A DNA stretch of 64,000 nt from Sphingopyxis sp. H053. GTDB taxonomy: Bacteria > Pseudomonadota > Alphaproteobacteria > Sphingomonadales > Sphingomonadaceae. The notes beneath the pieces are model-generated. The model was given only the letters and a program-made list of their open reading frames with translations, did not search any database and was not told the DNA's origin. The stretch covers positions 310,001 through 374,000 of the forward strand of contig NZ_LNRU01000002.1 of the NCBI RefSeq assembly GCF_001468225.1, written 5' to 3'. The position numbers and the translations under genes were made by a program. Of the stretch, positions 53,458 to 60,833 are shown piece after piece (within the stretch, counting starts at the first letter, position 1; every line of letters starts with the position of its first letter).

Positions 53458-53563
53458 GTGCCCCTGCGAAGGCAGGGGCCCATCACCTGAGCTATCATCC
53501 CTCCGGCAACGTCGGCTTGGCAACGAAAGATTCGGTGATGGGCCCCTGCCTTCGCAGGGGCAC
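53458..53563. repeat. Long palindrome between convergent genes
   Basis: GTGCCCCTGCGAAGGCAGGG... pairs with the inverse at 53534-53563 over about 30 bp, around a loop of about 46 bp. Each arm forms its own CCCCTGC-GAAG-GCAGGGG hairpin. It is placed exactly between the convergent glpK and isomerase genes and could act as a bidirectional terminator. Confidence 0.8.
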
Positions 53564-53576
53564 GGTAGTATTGAAG

Positions 53577-54413
53577 TTAGGAACCGCTCACCTCGCTCCA
53601 CAGCCCCCGCACGATGTCGCGCATGCGCTGCGCCTCGTCCCAGCGGTTCGTCAGTTCGCGGCCGTCGGGCGCAGTGATCGCGTAAGGTGGAGGCCCGAGT
53701 TCGCACATGAAGGTCAGCGCGTCGCCCGCGCGCGCCTGTTCGAGCCAGAGTTCGAAGCCGCGGCGCCACCAGGCGATATGCTGGTCGCGCCAGCCCGCGT
53801 GCTGCGGCGCATCGAGCGCGACCTGTACCTGATGCGTCGTCGAGACGCGGCCGTGGAAATTATGGCTCCCCTGCAGGATCGTCTCGATCGCCGCGAGCTG
53901 GTCGCCCGAAAGCGGCAGTTCCATCTCGCCGGCGACGGGATAGTGCGACAGGTCGGCGGTAAGCGGCAGGCCGGGGCGTTCCTCGATCAATTGCAGCGTG
54001 AAGAGCAAATCGTTGGTGAGACGGCCGCGGTGGGTTTCGAACCAGACCGGGAGCGGCGCATCCTTCGCCGCAGCGACGAGGCTGTCGATCAGGCGCAGCG
54101 CGGCGCGGAAATCGGCGGTCGGGCCGGCGATCTGGACGTTGAGGTGATGCGCGCCGAGACGGTGGGCTTCGCCGATCCAGTGGGTGAGCTGGTCGGCGTC
54201 GTGGACGAGCACCTGCCCTTCCCATGCGAGGCCGAGCGGGTTCATCACGCGCGCGACGCCGTCGGTGCGCGCGGTGCGTGCGAGGTTGACGCCGACGCCG
54301 TCGAAGCCCGCGGCAACGACCTGGCCGAGCGCTTCGTCGAGGCGGTTTTCGATGTCGAAACCGGGGCATTTGTCGAGGCCCCAGACCGATTGAAGAACGA
54401 GCAATTCGGGCAA
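53577..54413 (-). CDS. Sugar isomerase/epimerase-like TIM-barrel protein
   Basis: 278 residues of the AP-endonuclease-2/xylose-isomerase-like TIM-barrel family. The expected metal ligands are visible as FETHRG (Glu), LTADLSHY (Asp), the HQVQVAL region (His) and CELGPPPY (Glu). The start is a TTG at 54413 with a good AAAGGA ribosome site, and a LacI-type operator lies 15 bp upstream. No sulfoquinovose-pathway enzyme I know matches it exactly. It may interconvert the sugar freed by desulfonation or handle a sulfosugar isomer. Confidence 0.78.
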   Translation of the reverse strand: MPELLVLQSVWGLDKCPGFDIENRLDEALGQVVAAGFDGVGVNLARTARTDGVARVMNPLGLAWEGQVLVHDADQLTHWIGEAHRLGAHHLNVQIAGPTADFRAALRLIDSLVAAAKDAPLPVWFETHRGRLTNDLLFTLQLIEERPGLPLTADLSHYPVAGEMELPLSGDQLAAIETILQGSHNFHGRVSTTHQVQVALDAPQHAGWRDQHIAWWRRGFELWLEQARAGDALTFMCELGPPPYAITAPDGRELTNRWDEAQRMRDIVRGLWSEVSGS

Positions 54414-54427
54414 CGGTTTTCCTTTCA

Positions 54428-54444
54428 GACAACGCTGTCATATC
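54428..54444 (-). promoter_or_regulatory. LacI-type operator and promoter of the isomerase gene
   Basis: Minus strand: GATATGACAGCGTTGTC. The centre GACAGCGTTGTC is a near-perfect palindrome. A -35 TTGACT lies 16 bp before TATGAC, so the operator covers the -10. Two very similar sites occur at 59272-59288 and 60727-60743. Confidence 0.7.
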
Positions 54445-54486
54445 GCGTCGGGAGCGGGAGTCAATTGGTCTTGTGGGGCGCCGCAT

Positions 54487-54568
54487 CGTGATCCCCGGCG
54501 AAAGCCGGGGCCCAGAATTGGAAGACCGCGCTCGCCTTCGTGGGCCCCGGCTTTCGCCGGGGATCACG
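54487..54568. repeat. Long palindrome in a divergent promoter region
   Basis: CGTGATCCCCGGCGAAAGCC... pairs with the inverse at 54541-54568 over 28 bp. Each arm forms a CCCCGGC-GAAA-GCCGGGG hairpin. Unlike the other copies it lies between divergent genes, so it would be in the leader of the MFS gene or would insulate the two promoters. Confidence 0.78.
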
Positions 54569-54608
54569 GAGGGACAGCGAAGAAGAGAAAAGATCGTGAG
54601 AGGATGAA

Positions 54609-55943
54609 ATGACAACCGAAGCCCCCGCCCCGCCCGTCATTGCGCCGGTGTCCCCGGTGTATCGCCGCTATGCGCTGACGGTGCTGCTGATCATCTATAT
54701 CCTCAACTTCCTCGACCGGCAGATCGTCTCGATCCTCGCCGAGCCGATCAAGAATGAGCTGCATCTGGCCGACTGGCAGCTGGGGGTGATGACGGGGCTC
54801 GCGTTCGCACTCTTTTACACCGTGCTTGGCATTCCGATCGCGCGCTTTGCCGAGACGGGCGACCGGCCGCGGATCATCGCGGTGGCGGCGGGACTGTGGA
54901 GCGTGTTCACCGTCGCGTGCGGCTTTGCGCAGAATTTCGTGCAGCTGGTGCTGTGCCGGATCGGGGTCGGGATTGGCGAGGCGGGGTGCACGCCGCCCGC
55001 GCATTCGCTGATCACCGATTACACGCCGAAGGAGAAACGCGCTTCAGCCCTCGCCTTCTATTCGCTCGGTATCCCGCTCGGCGGGCTGTTTGGGCTCGCG
55101 CTCGGCGGGTTGATCGCCGATGCTTATGGATGGCGGACGGCATTCCTGTTCGCGGGGGCGCCGGGGGTGCTGATGGCGCTGATCGCGTGGACGACGCTGA
55201 AGGAACCGCGGCGGCAGATGCACGGCGATCTCGCGGCGCTCAAGGCGGCGCGGCCCGACTTCAAGACCGCGATGGCCGAGATCCGCGGCAAGCGCACCTT
55301 CTGGCTGATCGCCTTTGCCGCCGCGATCAAGGCGTTCATCGGCTATGGCGCCGCAGCCTTCCTCGCGCCCTTCTTTTTTCGCAACCACGCCGAGGAGCTG
55401 ACCGCGATCGCGAGCGATTTCGGGCTGGGGCTGACGGGGTTTCTCGGCGTTGCGCTCGGCATCGTGCTCGGGCTGACAGGCGCGCTCGGCACCTGGATGG
55501 GCGGGCAGCTGGCCGACAAATATGGCGCGCGCGACCTCCGCGCTTATGTGGCGATCCCGGCGGTTTCGACCTTCCTCGGCATCCCTTTCTACATCGCGGG
55601 GCTGATGGCTGATTCGGCGGTGTTCGCGCTGATCATGTTCGCCTTTCCGCCGGTGCTCAACACGCTCTGGTACGGGCCGGGCTTCGCCGCGGTGCAGGGG
55701 CTGGTGCGGCCGCAGACGCGCGCGACGGCGTCGGCGGTGCTGCTGTTCATCATCAACCTGCTCGGGCTTGGGCTCGGCCCGCTCGGGGTGGGTGTGGTCA
55801 GCGATTTCCTCTCGGGCCCGATGGGGCTAGGGTCGGCGGAAGGCGTGCGCTGGTCGCTGATGATCTTCATCCTCTTCGGCGCGCTCGCCTCGGCGCTATT
55901 CTGGATGGCGCGGAGTTCGATCCGCGAGGAGATGGTGAGTTGA
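54609..55943 (+). CDS. MFS transporter, spinster-like family
   Basis: 444 residues, 12 predicted membrane helices, ATG with a GAGAGGA ribosome site. ILNFLDRQIVSILAEPIKNEL near residue 35 and GIGEAGCTPPAHSLITDY near 125 mark the spinster-like MFS group common in sphingomonads. It overlaps the iron alcohol dehydrogenase gene by 4 bp. The substrate is not defined; in this locus it may move a sugar, glycerol derivative or pathway product. Confidence 0.85.
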   Translation: MTTEAPAPPVIAPVSPVYRRYALTVLLIIYILNFLDRQIVSILAEPIKNELHLADWQLGVMTGLAFALFYTVLGIPIARFAETGDRPRIIAVAAGLWSVFTVACGFAQNFVQLVLCRIGVGIGEAGCTPPAHSLITDYTPKEKRASALAFYSLGIPLGGLFGLALGGLIADAYGWRTAFLFAGAPGVLMALIAWTTLKEPRRQMHGDLAALKAARPDFKTAMAEIRGKRTFWLIAFAAAIKAFIGYGAAAFLAPFFFRNHAEELTAIASDFGLGLTGFLGVALGIVLGLTGALGTWMGGQLADKYGARDLRAYVAIPAVSTFLGIPFYIAGLMADSAVFALIMFAFPPVLNTLWYGPGFAAVQGLVRPQTRATASAVLLFIINLLGLGLGPLGVGVVSDFLSGPMGLGSAEGVRWSLMIFILFGALASALFWMARSSIREEMVS

Positions 55944-57106
55944 GTATCGCGAGTATCGCCCTGCCCCGCATCTTCCGCATCGGCGGCGGCGCATCGAAGC
56001 AATTGGCCGAGGTGCTTGGCGCGCTGGGTCTGGCGCGGCCGCTGATCGTGACCGACGGCTGGCTGGTCAGCAGCGGGCGGGTTGCCGAACTGGTCGATGG
56101 TCTGACGGCGGGGGGGATCGCGGCGCGGGTGTTCGCCGACACGGTGCCCGACCCGACGGTGGCGTCGGTCGATGCTGGGGTCGCGTTCCTCCTCGAAGGC
56201 GATCATGATTGCGTCGTCGGCTTCGGCGGCGGCAGCCCGCTCGACAGCGCGAAGGCGATTGCCCTGCTCGGCCGGTTCGGCGGGGCGATGGCCGATTACA
56301 AGGCGCCGCATGTGCAGGATGCGCCGGGGTTGCCCGTGATCGCGATCCCGACGACCGCGGGCACGGGGTCGGAGGCGACGCGCTTCACGATCATCACCGA
56401 CGAGGCGACCGACGAAAAGATGCTGTGCCCGGGGCTCGCCTACCTGCCGGTTGCGGCGCTCGTCGATTATGAGCTGACCTTTACCAAGCCGGTGCGGTTG
56501 ACCGCCGATACCGGGATTGATTCGCTGACGCACGCGATCGAGGCCTATGTGTCGAAGCGCGCGAACCCGTTCAGCGACGGCATGGCCTTGCTCGCGATGC
56601 GCGCGATCTCACCGAATTTGCGGCGCGTGTGCAGCGATCCGATGGATGCGGCGGCGCGCGAGGCGATGATGCTGGGTGCGACGCAGGCGGGGATCGCTTT
56701 CTCGAACAGTTCGGTCGCGCTGGTCCACGGGATGAGCCGGCCGATCGGCGCGCATTTCCACGTGCCGCACGGATTGTCGAACGCGATGCTGCTGCCCGCG
56801 GTGACCGCCTGGTCGGCGCCCGCGGCGCTGCATCGCTATGCCGATTGCGCGCGCGCGATGGGGGCGGCGGACGAAGCCGAGGGTGACCAGTCGGCGGTGG
56901 CACGGTTGCTCGATGAGTTGGCGGCGCTCAATCGCGAGTTGGAAGTGCCGGGTCCGGCGGCGTGGGGGATCGACGCGGCGCGCTGGGATGCGCTGGTCCC
57001 GACGATGTGCGCGCAGGCGGCGGCGTCGGGGTCGCCGGCGAACAATCCGCGCGTGCCCGATGCGGAGGAGATGGCGACGCTTTATGCGCAGGTTTGGGCT
57101 GGATAA
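55940..57106 (+). CDS. Iron-containing alcohol dehydrogenase (group III)
   Basis: 388 residues. NAD site VVGFGGGSPLDSAKAIALL; iron ligands in DSLTHAIEAYVS (Asp and His) and in VHGMSRPIGAHFHVPHG (two His 14 residues apart). The start is a TTG overlapping the MFS stop (TTGA), with GAGGAG upstream. The family acts on short aldehydes/alcohols such as lactaldehyde, hydroxy-butyrate or glyceraldehyde-type compounds. A role in a C3 branch (glycerol or aldehyde side product) is inferred. Confidence 0.85.
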   Translation: MSIASIALPRIFRIGGGASKQLAEVLGALGLARPLIVTDGWLVSSGRVAELVDGLTAGGIAARVFADTVPDPTVASVDAGVAFLLEGDHDCVVGFGGGSPLDSAKAIALLGRFGGAMADYKAPHVQDAPGLPVIAIPTTAGTGSEATRFTIITDEATDEKMLCPGLAYLPVAALVDYELTFTKPVRLTADTGIDSLTHAIEAYVSKRANPFSDGMALLAMRAISPNLRRVCSDPMDAAAREAMMLGATQAGIAFSNSSVALVHGMSRPIGAHFHVPHGLSNAMLLPAVTAWSAPAALHRYADCARAMGAADEAEGDQSAVARLLDELAALNRELEVPGPAAWGIDAARWDALVPTMCAQAAASGSPANNPRVPDAEEMATLYAQVWAG

Positions 57107-57214
57107 AATCTTTTGTTCATCGACAGGTAAGGCGAACGCTGCTTAAGCGCGCTCGCCCCGCCTCCTTCTCTCCTACGTCTCAAACGTGGGGGCGGGGCAT
57201 CCTCATAAAGCCGA

Positions 57215-57288
57215 CGTCACCCCGGACTTGATCCGGGATCCGCTCAGCGACGTTGAAAGCGGGACCCCGGATCAAGTCCGGGGTGACG
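57215..57288. repeat. Long extragenic palindrome (copy B, CCCGGACTTGATCCGGG type)
   Basis: CGTCACCCCGGACTTGATCC at the left and GGATCAAGTCCGGGGTGACG at the right are perfect inverse copies. The inner GGGATCCGCT and AGCGGGACCCC also pair. Same family as 43208-43297. It lies between convergent genes and may serve as a terminator. Confidence 0.82.
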
Positions 57289-57309
57289 AATTGAGGGGAT
57301 TCGAGGTCG

Positions 57310-58377
57310 TCAGAGTTCCAGCGGCCCGTGCTTCATCTTCGGCAGCACATGGCGCGCGAAGAGATCGGCTTCGGCGGCGTGCGGATAACCTGAGAGGATG
57401 AAGGCTTCGATGCCCATGTCCTGATAGCGGTTCAGCTTTGCGAGAACCTGATCGGGGTCGCCGACGATCGCGGCGCCGCAGCCCGAGCGGGCGCGGCCGA
57501 CGCCGGTCCACAGATTGTCCTCGACATAGCCGTCGTCGGAGGCGGCCTCGCGCAAAGCGACCTGCGCGTTGACGCCGAACGACTGCGAGTCGAGTGACTT
57601 GGCCTTGATCTCGGCGCCCTTCGCGGCGTCGAGTTTCGAGAGCAGGCGGTCGGCGGCGGTGCGCGCTTCGGCCTCGGTGTCGCGCACGATCATGTGCGCG
57701 CGGTAGCCGAATTTGAGGGTGCGACCGTAGGCGGCGGCGCGCTGCGTCATGTCGGCGATGATCTCCTTCACCACCTCTTCGCGGTCGGGCCACATCAGGA
57801 AGACGTCGCAACCCTTCGCGGCGGCATCGCGGGCAGCGGGCGAGAGGCCACCGAAATAGAGCGGCGGCGCCTTGCCCGAGACGGTGCCGACGCGCGCGGG
57901 GGCGACCTGCAGCTTCCAGAACTCGCCGTCATGGTCGAGTGCCTCGCCGTTGAGCAGGGTTTTGAGGATATGCATCGCCTCGACCGTGCGGCGGTAGCGC
58001 GGTTCGGAGTCCATCGTCTCGCCGGGCATGTCGGACGAGATGATGTTGACGGTCAGGCGGCCGCCGAGGATCTGGTCGATTGTCGCGATCTGGCGCGCGA
58101 GCTGCGGGGGCCAGCTTTCGCCGATGCGCACCGCCATCAGCAAGCGGATGTTCTTGACCATCGTCGCGACCGCGGCAGCGAAGGCGGTGGTGTCGATGCC
58201 AAGCGCATAGCCCGAGGGGAGCAGGATATTATCGAACCCCAAGGAGTCCGCCTGCATCACGATGTCGCGGCAATGTTCCCAGCTCGATTTGAGCATCGGG
58301 TCGGGAACGCCGAGGAATTCATAGTCGTCGTCGCAGAGCGCCGAAAACCAGCTGACTTCGCAACTGCGGTCGGTCAT
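57310..58377 (-). CDS. FMNH2-dependent sulfonate monooxygenase, SsuD/SmoC-like
   Basis: About 355 residues of the bacterial luciferase-like (LLM) family. The ATG at 58377 overlaps the aldo/keto reductase stop (ATGA). SsuD-group features: GFDNILLPSGYALGIDT, GGRLTVNIISSDMPGE, PPLYFGGLSPAARDAAAKGCDVFLMW (core GGLSPAARDAAAK) and GRARSGCGAAIVGDPDQV, FILSGYPHAAEAD. In Agrobacterium SmoC the homologous enzyme cleaves the C-S bond of sulfoquinovose to 6-oxo-glucose and sulfite. Partnership with a SmoB-like reductase and a YihQ-type hydrolase in this locus makes sulfoquinovose the likely substrate. FMNH2 must come from a separate reductase. Confidence 0.85.
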   Translation of the reverse strand: MTDRSCEVSWFSALCDDDYEFLGVPDPMLKSSWEHCRDIVMQADSLGFDNILLPSGYALGIDTTAFAAAVATMVKNIRLLMAVRIGESWPPQLARQIATIDQILGGRLTVNIISSDMPGETMDSEPRYRRTVEAMHILKTLLNGEALDHDGEFWKLQVAPARVGTVSGKAPPLYFGGLSPAARDAAAKGCDVFLMWPDREEVVKEIIADMTQRAAAYGRTLKFGYRAHMIVRDTEAEARTAADRLLSKLDAAKGAEIKAKSLDSQSFGVNAQVALREAASDDGYVEDNLWTGVGRARSGCGAAIVGDPDQVLAKLNRYQDMGIEAFILSGYPHAAEADLFARHVLPKMKHGPLEL

Positions 58378-59276
58378 GGCAGATTCTCCCCCATCGATGT
58401 TTGCAGCACCGCGTACCATTCGGCGCGCGTCCAGCGCGGGGCGAAGGCCTGCGGAATTTCCTTGATGCGTTCGACATTCTGCGTGCCGACGATCGGGATC
58501 GGGCGCGCGGGATGCGCCATCACCCAGCTGTAGGTCGCGGCGGCGCGCGAGACGCCGTATTCGGCGGCCTTCGCATCGAGCAGTCCGGCGACTGCGCGCG
58601 TGCGCTCGTCGGCCGGATCGCCGAGCCGGCCGCCGCCGAGCGGCGACCAGGCGAGGAAGCGCATGCCCTCGGCCATCGACTGGTCGAAGATGCCGTCGAA
58701 GAGCGGGGCGAGATGCAGCGGCGAAAATTCGCTCTGGTGGCTGACCACCGGAACGGGGAGGAATTTGGCGAGCGCCGCGGTCTGGGCAGGCGTGAAGTTC
58801 GAGACGCCGATCGCGCCGATCTTGCCCGCGCGGTGCGCCTCCTCGAGCGTGCGCGCGATTTCCTGAGGATGGGTGAGCAGGTCGGGGCGGTGGATCTGCC
58901 ACAGCTCGACATGGTCGGTGCGCAGGCGTTTCAGCGAGATGTCGATGGCCGAGGTCAAATAGGGCGCGCTGCTGTCATAGGGTACGCCGAGGATGATCCC
59001 GCCCTTGGTCGCGAGCACCATCTTGTCACGCATGGCGGGGGCTTCGGCGAAAACGTCGCCAAGCAAAGCCTCGGCCGAGCCGAAACCGCCGGGAGTATCG
59101 CAGCCGTAGATATCGGCGGTGTCGAACAGGGTGACGCCGGCTTCGAACGCAGCATCGATGCGGGCGCGAGCAGTCGCGACGTCGACGCCGGCGAAGCGCC
59201 ACATGCCCCATGCGATGGGTGAAACCTCATGACCGGCGAGAGTCACATTGGCGGGAGCGGGAAGAAAATCTGACAT
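58374..59276 (-). CDS. Aldo/keto reductase, YdhF/SmoB-like, probable 6-oxo-glucose reductase
   Basis: About 300 residues from the ATG at 59276; other in-frame ATGs lie at 59285 and 59294. Catalytic region features: SPIAWGMWRFAG, FDTADIYG (Asp and Tyr), KGGIILG, LWQIHRPDLL (His) and FLAWSPLGGG. SmoB of the oxidative sulfoquinovose pathway is of this YdhF-like type and reduces 6-dehydroglucose to glucose with NADPH. The gene overlaps the monooxygenase by 4 bp. A LacI-type operator and -10 overlap the start, so transcription probably begins at the 59276 ATG without a leader. Confidence 0.82.
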   Translation of the reverse strand: MSDFLPAPANVTLAGHEVSPIAWGMWRFAGVDVATARARIDAAFEAGVTLFDTADIYGCDTPGGFGSAEALLGDVFAEAPAMRDKMVLATKGGIILGVPYDSSAPYLTSAIDISLKRLRTDHVELWQIHRPDLLTHPQEIARTLEEAHRAGKIGAIGVSNFTPAQTAALAKFLPVPVVSHQSEFSPLHLAPLFDGIFDQSMAEGMRFLAWSPLGGGRLGDPADERTRAVAGLLDAKAAEYGVSRAAATYSWVMAHPARPIPIVGTQNVERIKEIPQAFAPRWTRAEWYAVLQTSMGENLP

Positions 59277-59288
59277 CGCTGTCATATA
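59272..59288 (-). promoter_or_regulatory. LacI-type operator over the start of the reductase-monooxygenase operon
   Basis: Minus strand: TATATGACAGCGATGTC, matching the sites at 54428-54444 and 60727-60743. TATATG/TATGAC would be the -10, with transcription starting at about the ATG at 59276. Confidence 0.65.
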
Positions 59289-59349
59289 CTCCATAATTCG
59301 GGACGAGGGAAGCGGGTTTCGTATGCGGTGCGAGCTAATCTCTTTCTTT

Positions 59350-59428
59350 CGTCATCCCCGCGAAAGCGGGGACCCAGAGCGTGCGTCGGCTTACTCCACA
59401 CTGGGTTCCCGCTTTCGCGGGAATGACG
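59350..59428. repeat. Long extragenic palindrome (GTCATCCCCGCGAAAGCGGGG type)
   Basis: CGTCATCCCCGCGAAAGCGG at the left pairs with CCGCTTTCGCGGGAATGACG at the right; each arm holds a CCCGC-GAAA-GCGGG hairpin. It lies between the MFS stop and the reductase promoter, in a tandem (same-strand) gene arrangement. Confidence 0.8.
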
Positions 59429-59438
59429 AGGAAATTAT

Positions 59439-60689
59439 TCAATGCGCCAGCACCTGCACCTCGCCATCCTCCTCCTCATCCACCGCGACGATGCGCGGCA
59501 GGATGAGGTGGATCGCGGCGAGCGCGACGAGATAGGTGATGGCGCAGACGAGGAACATCGGCAGATAGCCGCGCCCCGTATCGAGCGACCAGCCCGCGAA
59601 CTCGATCATCGCCATGCCCGAGAGGTTCCCGGCAAAGGCGCCGATGCCGATCGCCGAGCCGACGATGCGCGCGGGGAAGACATCGGTGGTGAGGCCGAAG
59701 AGATTGGTCGAGAAACCCTGATGCGCGAAGAGCGCGAGGCCGAGGATCATCGCGGCGGTCCATGCGCTGTCGACGCCGACGAGCAAGGGCACCGGCAGGA
59801 TGAGCAGCGCGTAAATGAGCATCGTCGTCTTGCGCGCCGCGTTGACGGTCCAGCCGCGGCGCCCCATCAGGTAGGAGGGTAGATAACCGCCGGTGATGCC
59901 GCCGAGCGCGGCCATGAAATAGACGAAGGCGACGGGAAGCCCGAGCGTGCCCTGCGTCAGCCCGAAGACGCGGTGGAACAGGTCGGGCATGAAGAAAAGC
60001 AGGAACCACCACACCTGATCGGTCAGCGCTTTGCCGAGGATGACCGCCCATTGGCGGCGATCGCGCAGCAGACTGCTCCAGGCGATTTTCGGCGCCGCGG
60101 CGTCGCGCGCGGCGTTCGGCTGTTCGGGAATGCGCACCATCAGCCAGACCACGACCCAAACAAGGCCGAGCCCGCCCGCGATCAGGAAGGTCGCCTGCCA
60201 CCCCCACATCAGCGCCATCAGCGGGATGAGCAAAGGCGTCAGGATCGCGCCGACGTTGGGTGCGATGCCGCCGAGGCCGAGGACGAAGCTGCGTTCTTTC
60301 GCGTTAAAGTAAGTCGCGGCGGTCTTCACCGCGGCGGGGGTGCCGATCGATTCGGCGGCGCCGAGGACGGCACGCGATGCGACGAAGCCCGAAACGGTCG
60401 AGGCGAAGGCGTGCGCCATGCCGGCGAGACTCCACACGCCGACGCCGATCGCGAAGCCCCAGCGGAGGCCAACCTTGTCGATGAACCAGCCGGTGCCGAG
60501 GAAGGCGAGCGCGGCGGCGAACTGGAAGGCCGACGCCATGTGGCTGTAATCCCGGTCGGTCCAGTCGAACTCGAGCTGGAGCGTCGGCTTCAAAAGCGCG
60601 AGAATCTGGCGATCGACATAGTTGAGGACGATCGCGATGAAGACGAGTCCCACCACGAGCCAGCGGCGTTTATCGGCGATTTGCGCCAA
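59439..60689 (-). CDS. MFS transporter, ExuT/ACS family, candidate sulfoquinovose importer
   Basis: 416 residues, 12 predicted helices, from a TTG at 60689 with a strong GGGGAGAGA ribosome site. The ACS signatures are VLNYVDRQILALLKP near residue 25 and GAAESIGTPAAVKTAATYF near 115. The family carries organic anions such as hexuronates, which suits an anionic sulfosugar. In Agrobacterium an ABC importer does this job; here no ABC importer is present, so this carrier may replace it (inference). Its promoter has a LacI-type operator, like the reductase-monooxygenase operon. Confidence 0.85.
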   Translation of the reverse strand: MAQIADKRRWLVVGLVFIAIVLNYVDRQILALLKPTLQLEFDWTDRDYSHMASAFQFAAALAFLGTGWFIDKVGLRWGFAIGVGVWSLAGMAHAFASTVSGFVASRAVLGAAESIGTPAAVKTAATYFNAKERSFVLGLGGIAPNVGAILTPLLIPLMALMWGWQATFLIAGGLGLVWVVVWLMVRIPEQPNAARDAAAPKIAWSSLLRDRRQWAVILGKALTDQVWWFLLFFMPDLFHRVFGLTQGTLGLPVAFVYFMAALGGITGGYLPSYLMGRRGWTVNAARKTTMLIYALLILPVPLLVGVDSAWTAAMILGLALFAHQGFSTNLFGLTTDVFPARIVGSAIGIGAFAGNLSGMAMIEFAGWSLDTGRGYLPMFLVCAITYLVALAAIHLILPRIVAVDEEEDGEVQVLAH

Positions 60690-60726
60690 GATCGTCTCTC
60701 CCCGAATCTATCTGTCCGGCGGATGA

Positions 60727-60743
60727 GATAACGTTGTCATATC
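60727..60743 (-). promoter_or_regulatory. LacI-type operator upstream of the MFS gene
   Basis: Minus strand: GATATGACAACGTTATC. It matches the other two sites at 13 or more of 17 positions and lies 38 bp before the TTG start. Confidence 0.65.
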
Positions 60744-60774
60744 GGAATGGACAGCGGTTTTTTGATTCTGGGGT

Positions 60775-60827
60775 GCGGGCAGGCTCCCGATCATTTCCCG
60801 AAGGACAACGACCGGTGGCCTGCCCGC
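60775..60827. repeat. Inverted repeat between ABC exporter and MFS genes
   Basis: GCGGGCAGGC at 60775-60784 and GCCTGCCCGC at 60818-60827 are perfect inverse copies around 33 bases. It lies just after the ABC gene stop and may act as a terminator, but no T tract follows on the minus strand. Confidence 0.55.
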
Positions 60828-60833
60828 TTGGCG

